DNA of 5,795 nucleotides from Promethearchaeota archaeon (GCA_004524515.1 SDNV01000158.1:1-5795), one strand, 5' to 3'; positions 1 through 5,416 are shown, counted from the first letter of the stretch. Notes: generated by a model not told the origin, from the sequence alone. Made by a program: numbers and translations.

Positions 1-388
1 ATATATAGGGAATATCTCCACTTAATTCTTTCATTTTTGAAATCCAAAAATCTAAATTTTCAAATGTTTCTTTCTTATCAACATTGAATACTACCATAGC
101 ACCCACTGCCTGTAAGAAGTAGTATTCTGTGACAAAAAGCTTGTCACTCTGGCCTCCAATATCCCAAAAATAAAGGCTAAACCCTTTTTCCTTAATTTTT
201 GATTTAACCTCGGCATTTACATTAAGTTTATTAATAATATGTTTAAGATCTATTTCTTTAATTAAAAAATTAGCGCCGATGGTTTGTTTATATTCGTCAC
301 TAAATATGCCATCTACATATCTGGCAAGTAATGACGTTTTCCCTACTCCGGCGTTGCCCAAAAGTATTACTTTCCCCCTATAAGACAT
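1..388 (-). CDS. Ras/Rab-like small GTPase, partial (C-terminal part beyond window)
   Basis: The 129 visible residues form the N-terminal two thirds of a small GTP-binding protein. The P-loop GNAGVGKTS is at residues 11-19, with the nucleotide-binding Lys17 and Thr18. A switch I threonine sits in QTIGA (Thr36), and the G3 motif WDIGGQ is at 75-80, with Gln80 where Ras has its catalytic glutamine. The G4 NKxD and G5 motifs would lie beyond the edge. The P-loop surroundings, the TIGA segment and the later FENLDFW resemble Rab proteins, whereas DIGGQ is the form seen in Arf and G-alpha proteins. Between Thr36 and Asp76 there are 40 residues against about 23 in Rab7, so a lysine-rich insertion of about 17 residues sits between switch I and switch II. 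The ATG start follows a weak ribosome binding site (AAAGGT). Expanded families of such GTPases are known from Asgard archaea. The partner and membrane target cannot be told from the sequence. Confidence 0.92.
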   Translation of the reverse strand, partial: MSYRGKVILLGNAGVGKTSLLARYVDGIFSDEYKQTIGANFLIKEIDLKHIINKLNVNAEVKSKIKEKGFSLYFWDIGGQSDKLFVTEYYFLQAVGAMVVFNVDKKETFENLDFWISKMKELSGDIPYI

Positions 389-469
389 TATTAGACCTTT
401 ATTTTTTATTTAGGTATCAATTCACTTTTTTGGAATGACTTTTATTAATAATTTTTTTTCATTTTATTT

Positions 470-1294
470 TTAATTTGAAACATTTTTCGCAATTAAAGCA
501 GCTTCCTTACATTCAGAACTTATGAAATGCCTAAATAAGTGTTCGTATCCCAAAATCTGTCTCGGCATTCCATTCTCGAGCCATAGCCCGGAGGTATATT
601 CTGGTGCCTCTTTAACTTGATCTAATGTGGTTAATAAAAAACCGGAGTCCACAATTAATAAACCGAAGGGAATCACGGTATCTCCTTCTATTGAATGAAC
701 ATTTACGTTTAGTTTTAACAATTTTTTTATCTCTTCCTTTATATCATCATAAAACTTTAAAGCAAGAACCATTTGAAGATCCGTATTAGAAAATTTCTTA
801 TTCCATAATTCTTTCATAATCCATTCGTAGCCCCCTAATTCTTCCATTAATAAATCGGGAGTAATTATAAAAAATATTCTCCTCTCTGCGGTGCTAATCA
901 TATCTTTTATTTTTTTTCTAATTTTATCTTTAGAGTTTATTGACCAAACTCTGGGTTCATAATCATCGGATTCTATTTCTAATTGGCTAATGGAGTCTTC
1001 TATTTTACGAGTTTCGTCTATTTTTTCTGCATATTCTCGGCGTATCGTATCAAATATCCTTTCTATAGGGATAACTTGATAATTTGCCCCTCTTTTAACA
1101 GGTTCTTTTTGAATAAAGCCTCTTTCAATTAACCTATTTAACGAATCATAAACTCTTGCTCTATCTACTCCAGAATATTTTGCGATATCTGCAGGTGATA
1201 AAACTTTATATTTACACAATGTCAAAAGGACTTTGCTGTCATTTTTAGTAAATCCTAAAGATTGAAGAGATTCCTCAATGTCAGATTCATTCAT
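470..1294 (-). CDS. TrmB-family transcriptional regulator
   Basis: This 274-residue protein has the TrmB layout. An N-terminal winged helix-turn-helix (about residues 10-76) has its likely recognition helix at 43-58 (VDRARVYDSLNRLIERG). A charged helical linker, probably a dimerising coiled coil, spans about 78-108. A C-terminal alpha/beta domain (about 115-262), opening with VWSINSKDKI, resembles the phospholipase-D-like effector domain of this family. Characterised TrmB proteins sense sugars and control sugar uptake and metabolism genes, but no transporter or sugar enzyme is nearby, so the ligand is unknown. The ATG at 1294 is preceded by a partial Shine-Dalgarno (GGTG, about 6 bases upstream) and TATA-like sequences. 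The GTPase gene follows 81 bases downstream on the same strand with no obvious terminator between, so the two may share a transcript. It may also autoregulate from the long upstream region. Confidence 0.85.
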   Translation of the reverse strand: MNESDIEESLQSLGFTKNDSKVLLTLCKYKVLSPADIAKYSGVDRARVYDSLNRLIERGFIQKEPVKRGANYQVIPIERIFDTIRREYAEKIDETRKIEDSISQLEIESDDYEPRVWSINSKDKIRKKIKDMISTAERRIFFIITPDLLMEELGGYEWIMKELWNKKFSNTDLQMVLALKFYDDIKEEIKKLLKLNVNVHSIEGDTVIPFGLLIVDSGFLLTTLDQVKEAPEYTSGLWLENGMPRQILGYEHLFRHFISSECKEAALIAKNVSN

Positions 1295-1320
1295 TGTAAC
1301 ACCAAAATCTTAACCAGATT

Positions 1321-1343
1321 TTTTATATGTTTATAATATAAAA
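1321..1343 (-). promoter_or_regulatory. Candidate TATA region for the TrmB-family gene
   Basis: On the minus strand two TATA-like words, TTTATATT (1342 to 1335) and CATATAAAA (about 1329 to 1321), lie 27 to 48 bases before the ATG at 1294. With the usual archaeal spacing of about 25 bases, transcription would start roughly 0 to 20 bases before the ATG, giving a very short or absent leader. The region is so AT-rich that chance matches are likely, so the assignment is tentative. Confidence 0.3.
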
Positions 1344-1419
1344 TTTTTTATTTTATACTTTTACTTTTTTGAATATGATTTTTGAATGATATTAACATTC
1401 GGATAAAAACGAATATTTC

Positions 1420-1436
1420 AAGGGGGATTTCCCCTT
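1420..1436. repeat. GC-rich palindrome, possible operator
   Basis: The perfect inverted repeat AAGGGG-GATTT-CCCCTT has 6-base arms and a 5-base centre. It stands out as a run of G then C in a region that is otherwise almost all A and T. It lies 126 bases upstream of the TrmB-family ATG and about 325 bases before the histone TATA box. A dimeric winged-helix protein could bind such a site, and the adjacent TrmB-family product is an obvious candidate. It is followed by only four T on the plus strand, so it is a poor terminator candidate. The palindrome is seen directly; its function is inferred. Confidence 0.45.
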
Positions 1437-1760
1437 TTATTACAGATTTTTTAGAGATGATAAACCTCAACTAAATATGAAAATTTAATTCCCATTTAAT
1501 GAAACTTAGATTTTTTTTGCTTAAATTATTCTTACAAACTCAAATAGAATTGATTTATGGAAATTTGTATAATTGATCTTTTCTAAGATTATTGAAACAT
1601 TAATAATATCAAAAATTCCAATATACAATAATTTCGAGTATTTACCTCCTAAAATAAATAATTTTAGATTTTGTCGGTTAAATTAAAATAACGAAATGGT
1701 TTTCGGTATACTGATTTCGAATTAAAATATTTACTCGATGTATTGATTCCAATCATAACA

Positions 1761-1768
1761 TTTATATA
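1761..1768 (+). promoter_or_regulatory. TATA box of the histone gene
   Basis: TTTATATA is a good match to the archaeal TATA consensus. It lies 78 bases before the histone ATG. A start site about 25 bases downstream would fall near 1790 and give a leader of about 55 bases, which includes the strong ribosome binding site at 1833-1837. No strong BRE is evident just upstream. Confidence 0.5.
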
Positions 1769-1832
1769 ATAGAAATGTGTAGTTATAATTAATTAATAAT
1801 TTAAAAATAATAAAACATAATAAAAATTTAGT

Positions 1833-1837
1833 GGAGG
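1833..1837 (+). promoter_or_regulatory. Strong ribosome binding site of the histone gene
   Basis: GGAGG is a full match to the anti-Shine-Dalgarno core and sits 9 bases before the ATG at 1847. It is the clearest ribosome binding site in the window; most of the minus-strand genes have weak ones or none. This fits a highly expressed chromatin protein and fixes the start codon. Confidence 0.8.
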
Positions 1838-1846
1838 AATAAAATT

Positions 1847-2110
1847 ATGGCAAAAAAGAAAGCCCCTGCGAAGAAAGCTGCTCCTAAGAAAGCTCCTGCT
1901 AAAAAAGGTGAGGGCTATATTGCTAAAGCCCCAATCCGAAGATTAATGAAGAAAGAAGGTGCAGATCTCGTAGCAGCAGAAGCTTTAGATAAATTAATTG
2001 ACTTTTTGGAAAAATCTGCTGCGAACGCAACCAAAGAGGCTATTAAAATTTGTAATGCGGATAAAAGAAAGAGAGTTACAGCTGGAGATATTAGAAGCGC
2101 TACTAGGTAA
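1847..2110 (+). CDS. Archaeal histone with lysine-rich N-terminal tail
   Basis: This 87-residue DNA-packaging protein has a tail plus one histone fold. After Met, residues 2-20 are only Lys (9), Ala (7) and Pro (3), in a repeated KKAPAKK-like pattern. The fold (about 25-87) aligns without gaps to HMfB with an offset of 22. AKAPIRRL (26-33) matches the start of the fold, and KRKRVTAGDI (73-82) is the second DNA-binding loop. Arg74 and Asp81 match the Arg52-Asp59 salt-bridge pair. The stretches IAKAPIRRL and KRKRVTA resemble ITKPAIRRL and KRKTVTA of eukaryotic H4. Departures from HMfB are Leu41 for Arg19, Arg76 for Thr54, Ala71 for His49 (a dimer-dimer contact) and a C-terminus about four residues shorter. 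The tail could bind DNA or carry lysine modification, which is inferred. It is a single-gene unit with its own promoter and terminator, convergent with the HIT gene. Confidence 0.95.
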   Translation: MAKKKAPAKKAAPKKAPAKKGEGYIAKAPIRRLMKKEGADLVAAEALDKLIDFLEKSAANATKEAIKICNADKRKRVTAGDIRSATR

Positions 2111-2130
2111 GTATAATTAAATTAATCCTG

Positions 2131-2155
2131 TTTTTTTTCTATTCTACTTTTTTTT
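2131..2155 (+). terminator. Oligo-T terminator of the histone gene
   Basis: Two runs of eight T (2131-2138 and 2148-2155) begin 20 bases after the histone stop codon. Archaeal RNA polymerase terminates at such tracts without needing a stem-loop. They lie in the 61-base gap before the convergent HIT gene end, where they would limit read-through into it. Confidence 0.65.
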
Positions 2156-2171
2156 AAATTTTCTCAAAAGT

Positions 2172-2687
2172 TTAGTACCCTTTAAAAAACTCCTTATTTA
2201 GATATTGCTCAATTTTTGCATCAATCTTTTTTTTTACAGAGTTAAGGCCTTCGACGACAATTCGTGATTTTCCTATGATATCAATATAACCAAGTTCTGA
2301 ACCATATCTTGGGACGACATGGAAATGAAGATGAGGAATACTGGCGCCTGCGATTCCTTCATTCAACCCTATATTATAACCGCGAGGATTATATATATCA
2401 TCCAGCAGTAATTGCAATCCTTGGATGGCGCGGTTTAAATGTAAGATTTCTTTTTTATTAAGTTCAATAAATCGAGTAATATGTCTATTGGGTACGATCA
2501 TAGAATGCGCTGGATTATAAGGGTATATGTTGAGACATATAAATATTAAATCATCCTGATAAACCTTTAAGGATACCACCCTATCATCATTGTCTTTTAC
2601 CGCACATAAAATACATTCTACATCGGGTCGATTTTTCCCTTGTACATAATCTAGTTTTCCTAGTGCACGTAAATAATTTTCAAAAAT
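2172..2687 (-). CDS. HIT-family nucleotide hydrolase/phosphorylase, start uncertain
   Basis: The protein carries the histidine triad HLHFHVV followed by PR, preceded by NIGLNEG and AGASIPH. This is the arrangement of HIT enzymes that act on dinucleoside polyphosphates or nucleoside phosphoramidates; the middle histidine of the triad is the usual nucleophile. The first conventional start is GTG at 2579 (135 residues). The frame upstream of it still encodes family sequence: KLDYVQGK and a CILC pair, which together with an NRH histidine would form the zinc site of many HIT proteins. The true protein therefore begins near 2687-2705. No ATG, GTG or TTG is usable there: an ATG at 2705-2703 is followed at once by TAA. 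The end given here assumes a rare ATT start at 2687 (171 residues). A sequence error or recent mutation is equally possible. The gene lies just downstream of the DUF2299-like gene, probably in one transcript. Confidence 0.82.
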   Translation of the reverse strand: MFENYLRALGKLDYVQGKNRPDVECILCAVKDNDDRVVSLKVYQDDLIFICLNIYPYNPAHSMIVPNRHITRFIELNKKEILHLNRAIQGLQLLLDDIYNPRGYNIGLNEGIAGASIPHLHFHVVPRYGSELGYIDIIGKSRIVVEGLNSVKKKIDAKIEQYLNKEFFKGY

Positions 2688-2699
2688 CTTCCTAACCCC

Positions 2700-2705
2700 T
2701 TACAT
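2700..2705 (-). other. ATG-TAA start-stop pair at the expected HIT gene start
   Basis: On the minus strand ATG (2705-2703) is directly followed by TAA (2702-2700), in frame with the HIT coding sequence. The ATG is 7 bases after the stop codon of the upstream DUF2299-like gene, just where the next gene of an operon would start. It may be the original start codon disabled by a nonsense change, a minimal upstream reading frame, or a base-call error. Confidence 0.6.
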
Positions 2706-2712
2706 TGTTTAA

Positions 2713-3240
2713 TTAAGAATATAATGAGAAATCTGAACCAGTAAAATCTTTAGATTTATAAAACTCTTCCTCTTCTGCTTTAATTTTTCCTGAACAATAT
2801 TGTGCTAATATGATATTGCTATATGCAGCACAATTAAATACTTTTCGAATACTTTTGAAAAAACAGTTTTTTGAGAAATTCTCAATTTGATCTAAAAATT
2901 TTTGATCACTAATCTCATATCGATAATTATTCACATCAATACGAAAGAAAACATCTTTCAAGAGAAAAAATTTTCTAAGATCCATGAAATAGTGTAATTT
3001 CTTATCATTGTTTAACAAATTTAAAGCACTTATATGTTGATCTGATATTTGGGTTCCACTTGAGATAATAAGAATATTTTTTTCTTTCGGTTTATAAACG
3101 GCCATAATATGCCCCCCTTGACCAGGAGGAAAAGCAAATTGAAATCCAAATTCAAGTTTAGCATCTTGGATTCTTTTTCTTAATAAGCCCTCTTCTAATA
3201 AATATTCTCGAATTATGCGTTCAATTTCAGTTTCAGACAT
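2713..3240 (-). CDS. DUF2299-like protein of unknown function
   Basis: This 175-residue soluble protein has no signal peptide or membrane segment. It resembles what I recall of the archaeal DUF2299 family, but I hold that assignment loosely. An N-terminal helix (about 3-27) rich in charged residues is followed by strands with FGFQFAFPPG (31-40), a MAVYKPK segment (46-52) and ILIISSGTQIS (56-66). Next come a central segment YFMDLRKFFLLKDV (84-97) and a strand pair around FRIDVNNYRYEI (99-110). The C-terminus ends in an acidic, disordered-looking tail (AEEEEF at 155-160). The alternating helix and sheet pattern recalls small chaperone-like or adaptor folds, without catalytic motifs. The ATG at 3240 has no Shine-Dalgarno in front of it, so the mRNA may be nearly leaderless. 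The HIT gene follows within 10 to 30 bases, suggesting co-expression. Confidence 0.6.
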   Translation of the reverse strand: MSETEIERIIREYLLEEGLLRKRIQDAKLEFGFQFAFPPGQGGHIMAVYKPKEKNILIISSGTQISDQHISALNLLNNDKKLHYFMDLRKFFLLKDVFFRIDVNNYRYEISDQKFLDQIENFSKNCFFKSIRKVFNCAAYSNIILAQYCSGKIKAEEEEFYKSKDFTGSDFSLYS

Positions 3241-3366
3241 TTTTTATGCTATAAATATTAATAATATTAATTATTTGAGATTTGCTATTCATATCATTGA
3301 AAAAATGGTCACTACCCTTTCAGATAATCGCATAATCATCAGGGTTTAATATAATATTTTAGAAGA

Positions 3367-3720
3367 TTAGTATTTTCCTTTTGGTCTTGCTTGTGGAGTT
3401 ATTCCTGAATTTCTTAATTTTTCAATATTGCTTTCTAGTTCTGGTTTGGGAGTACAGTAAATTACTCTTAATGAGTCATAATCAATAATCAGCGTACCTA
3501 CGATTCCCAGACCCATTAATTGATTATTTTTTCCTATAAAGGTATTATCGATGCCCATTTTAATCGCTTTTTTCCCTCCTTCCAATTCTACTAAACTTGG
3601 CTGACAGGCTGTATAACCCGTTCCTCTATTCTTAAGCAAATAATTCATAAGTGCATAATCCAGCTCATCTGAAATGGATCCCTTTTCTTGTAAAGTTTTT
3701 ATTATGTTGGGAAGAGACAT
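3367..3720 (-). CDS. Conserved-looking protein of unknown function, 117 residues
   Basis: I do not recognise this protein with confidence. A helical N-terminal part (1-30) leads into NRGTGYTACQP (31-41), then a glycine-rich, strand-rich core with KMGIDNTFIG (54-63) and a hydrophobic strand LGIVGTLIIDY (71-81). VIYCTPKPELE (86-96) follows, then a helix and a basic end, ARPKGKY. The clean start, the acidic-basic balance and the dense pattern of Gly and Pro turns argue that it is a real gene, not a chance frame. Two cysteines (39 and 89) sit beside turns but form no recognised metal motif. No signal peptide or membrane helix is visible. The ATG at 3720 lacks a Shine-Dalgarno. The gene is flanked by 126 and 70 bases of AT-rich spacer, with an oligo-T tract upstream, so it is probably transcribed alone. 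Confidence 0.65.
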   Translation of the reverse strand: MSLPNIIKTLQEKGSISDELDYALMNYLLKNRGTGYTACQPSLVELEGGKKAIKMGIDNTFIGKNNQLMGLGIVGTLIIDYDSLRVIYCTPKPELESNIEKLRNSGITPQARPKGKY

Positions 3721-3764
3721 ATTTCTTAGTATTTTTATTATTTTTGATTGACAATTTTATTTTT

Positions 3765-3774
3765 AAAAAAAAAA
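3765..3774 (-). terminator. Oligo-T terminator after the DUF211 gene
   Basis: On the minus strand ten consecutive T (3774 to 3765) begin 16 bases after the DUF211 stop codon and are followed by AAAAATAAAA, which could fold back weakly on them. This is a typical archaeal intrinsic termination signal. It would separate the DUF211 transcript from the downstream 117-residue gene. Confidence 0.5.
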
Positions 3775-3790
3775 TAAATAATTTAATTGC

Positions 3791-4048
3791 TTAACGCCAG
3801 TTCTCTATTTGAACTCTATCGACACTGTGAACCGCACAATTCATTTCTTCTAAAACTTTTGTGATTTCATCGAGCGCCATATCCCCAGTACCTTTTACTG
3901 TAACGAATATTGAGGTTGTTTTTTGATCAATCTCATCAACTTTTATGCTTACAAACTGGACGCCTTTTAATTTTTCCAACGTGCGAGCAATTTGATCACT
4001 TGAGGGAAAATGAGGCTTAAGTACATCCAAATCATATTCTACTTTCAT
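3791..4048 (-). CDS. DUF211 family protein
   Basis: This 85-residue protein matches the archaeal DUF211 family (MTH889-like) along its whole length. It has the N-terminal strand LDVLKPHFP (7-15), a helix with ARTLEKLKGV (21-30), and the strand IKVDEIDQKT (35-44). IFVTVKGTGD (47-56) follows, then a helix EITKVLEEMN (61-70) and the closing HSVDRVQIE (74-82). Structures of the family show a ferredoxin-like beta-alpha-beta fold that forms oligomers. The fold resembles small regulatory or metal-binding domains, but no biochemical role is established. Length is normal for the family. Only a weak GA-rich sequence precedes the ATG. The HAD gene ends 99 bases upstream, and TATA-like sequence in that gap suggests a separate promoter. 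Confidence 0.9.
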   Translation of the reverse strand: MKVEYDLDVLKPHFPSSDQIARTLEKLKGVQFVSIKVDEIDQKTTSIFVTVKGTGDMALDEITKVLEEMNCAVHSVDRVQIENWR

Positions 4049-4106
4049 AGGATTCTTTCTTTAACTTTTTCTAAATTTAATCTATCGTGATTATATGAAA
4101 TATATC

Positions 4107-4117
4107 TTTTATAATTA
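4107..4117 (-). promoter_or_regulatory. Candidate TATA box for the DUF211 gene
   Basis: TAATTATAAAA on the minus strand (4117 to 4107) lies about 60 bases before the DUF211 ATG in the 99-base gap after the HAD gene. A start site about 25 bases downstream would leave a leader of about 35 bases. AT-richness makes this a weak call. Confidence 0.25.
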
Positions 4118-4147
4118 TGCGAGTATTTATAATTTTTTGTCATTAGA

Positions 4148-4843
4148 TCATAGTAGATTTTCAATAGTGGGGATTAGTTTAGTAGGAATTTCACTCTCTT
4201 CTACAATTTTATTAGCTTTTTTCAAGATTTCTATATTAGTTAATTTTGCCAATTTTGTTTTTATGGCTATAGATTTCGCTCCCACATTAAGTGCACCTTC
4301 GATATCTCGATGATTATCCCCAATAACTATAATATTTGAGGGATTCACTCCCAATTTGTTACAAATTAGTGTTAGGTGTTCTGGATGAGGTTTAGTATTT
4401 TTCACATGGTCTCTACCAACTATAACATCAAAAAAATGTAATAGGTTCGTTTTTTCGAGAGAAGTTTTCGCATTTCTATAGGTATTAAAGGTGTAGATAG
4501 CTTGTTTCAAATTCTTTTTTGAGAGGTATTCAAGAACTTCTTGAATTCCGTTAACTGCTATGGCCTCTGTTGCCGCTTCATATTCAATCTCATTAACCAC
4601 TTGATCTACTTTTTCTATAATATTTTCAATTTTTTCTGGAGTAATACCTGAATTATTAAAATAATCTCTTGCTAACCCTATATTTTCTAAGATACTACTT
4701 TTAACTGTGAGAAGATGCTTAGGTACGCCGTAATGTTTCAAGATTTTTATAGCCTCCCTGCGAGCTCGAACCCAATCTATTTTAAAATGGATAAGGGTCC
4801 CATCTAAATCCCAAATAATGGCTTTGATTGAGTTTCCTGTCAT
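4148..4843 (-). CDS. HAD-superfamily phosphatase, phosphoglycolate-phosphatase-like
   Basis: This 231-residue soluble hydrolase has all four HAD motifs. Motif I is WDLDGT (11-16), with nucleophile Asp12 and acid/base Asp14. Motif II is Thr118 in IYTFN. Motif III is Lys151 in KPHPEH. Motif IV is GDNHRDIEGA (175-184), with magnesium ligands Asp176 and Asp180. A helical cap lies between motifs I and II (about 20-95), as in phosphoglycolate phosphatase and beta-phosphoglucomutase types, so a small phosphorylated metabolite or nucleotide is the likely substrate; which one cannot be told. The ATG directly follows the TAA of thpR with no spacer, so its ribosome binding site lies inside thpR (a weak GGT) and it probably depends on translational coupling. 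That linkage hints at a role in RNA-end or nucleotide phosphate chemistry, which is inference. Confidence 0.9.
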   Translation of the reverse strand: MTGNSIKAIIWDLDGTLIHFKIDWVRARREAIKILKHYGVPKHLLTVKSSILENIGLARDYFNNSGITPEKIENIIEKVDQVVNEIEYEAATEAIAVNGIQEVLEYLSKKNLKQAIYTFNTYRNAKTSLEKTNLLHFFDVIVGRDHVKNTKPHPEHLTLICNKLGVNPSNIIVIGDNHRDIEGALNVGAKSIAIKTKLAKLTNIEILKKANKIVEESEIPTKLIPTIENLL

Positions 4844-5416
4844 TTAAAATACCAAATCAGAGTAAATTGGTCCTTGAGGGGTTAGAACCGATTTTTTTAA
4901 TTTTATTTCACTTATGTGGAATGGGCCAAATTCATAATTCTTATGTTCAGTAATGATCTTCTTAAAAATTTCAAAGGTTTTATAATTAATTTTGTTAGAT
5001 TTTAATCTTCCTATTGTTAAATGAGGAGCAAACTCTTTTCTTTTATCTTTCACGATTTTCAGTGTATTATTGAGCTGCATCTCCACAATATCTTTAATAT
5101 TTTGGAGGAATTGAATATTTCCTTTAAGTTTTATCCATATTACTGAATATCTCCTAAATTGCCCGGTACCTATTAGATTGAATTCATGGGTCTTACCTTG
5201 AAACATTTTTTCATTTACTTCTTCTTTTAAAATTGAATAGATTTTTGGGGCTAAAGACTCTTCAATATTTCCTAAGAACTTGACAGTCATATGAAGATTT
5301 TGAGGTTCTACTAATTTTAACTTAGGTTGATTAACTTTCAATCTCTGACCAAAGGATATGATTTGTTCTTTCGTTTCCATATTCTCCAGTTCCAATGCGA
5401 TAAAACTTCTAATCAT
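4844..5416 (-). CDS. thpR: RNA 2',3'-cyclic phosphodiesterase
   Basis: This 190-residue enzyme of the 2H phosphoesterase superfamily (ThpR/LigT) hydrolyses 2',3'-cyclic phosphate RNA ends to 2'-phosphate. Homologues can also join tRNA half-molecules through a 2'-5' link in vitro. The two catalytic HxTx motifs are intact: NLHMTVKFLG (40-49, His42 and Thr44) and FAPHLTIGRLK (129-139, His132 and Thr134). The N-terminus RSFIALEL and the closing SVLTPQGPIYSDL (176-188) are family-typical, and the length is normal. The ATG at 5416 has no Shine-Dalgarno; a short tandem repeat lies immediately in front of it. It is the first gene of a two-gene unit with the abutting HAD phosphatase. In many archaea thpR neighbours the CCA-adding enzyme gene; here the upstream neighbour is a nitrilase-family gene 128 bases away. 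Confidence 0.93.
   Translation of the reverse strand: MIRSFIALELENMETKEQIISFGQRLKVNQPKLKLVEPQNLHMTVKFLGNIEESLAPKIYSILKEEVNEKMFQGKTHEFNLIGTGQFRRYSVIWIKLKGNIQFLQNIKDIVEMQLNNTLKIVKDKRKEFAPHLTIGRLKSNKINYKTFEIFKKIITEHKNYEFGPFHISEIKLKKSVLTPQGPIYSDLVF

Larger units (their letters stand above)
1295..1846. other. Long non-coding divergent intergenic region
   Basis: This 552-base stretch separates two divergently transcribed genes. I find no convincing open reading frame, tRNA or other structured RNA in it. It is very AT-rich, with a single GC-rich palindrome at 1420-1436, a weaker inverted repeat ATTCG/CGAAT at 1397-1414, and a small perfect inverted repeat CGAAA/TTTCG at 1692-1705 about 55 bases before the histone TATA box. 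It must carry the promoters of the TrmB-family gene and the histone gene. It is long for a compact archaeal genome and may hold operators or a small RNA that cannot be recognised by eye. Confidence 0.5.

Noticed and set aside
1508..1520. Run of eight T on the plus strand inside the long intergenic region, as a terminator
   Set aside because: No gene on the plus strand ends before it within the window, and T runs of this length are expected by chance in such AT-rich sequence.
2172..2579. HIT gene taken as starting at GTG 2579
   Set aside because: That start removes the CxxC pair and the YVQGK segment, which are encoded in the same frame just upstream and are typical of the family; kept only as the fallback conventional start.
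3298..3322. Possible stem-loop TGAAA...TTTCA with inner GGT/ACC between the 117-residue and DUF2299-like genes
   Set aside because: The arms are short and interrupted and the T run on the minus strand is only six long; too weak to call a terminator or structured RNA.
4095..4313. 72-residue plus-strand open frame
   Set aside because: It lies mostly opposite the 3' part of the HAD phosphatase gene, whose motifs are intact, and its product is a low-complexity hydrophobic sequence with no ribosome binding site; it is an antisense shadow.
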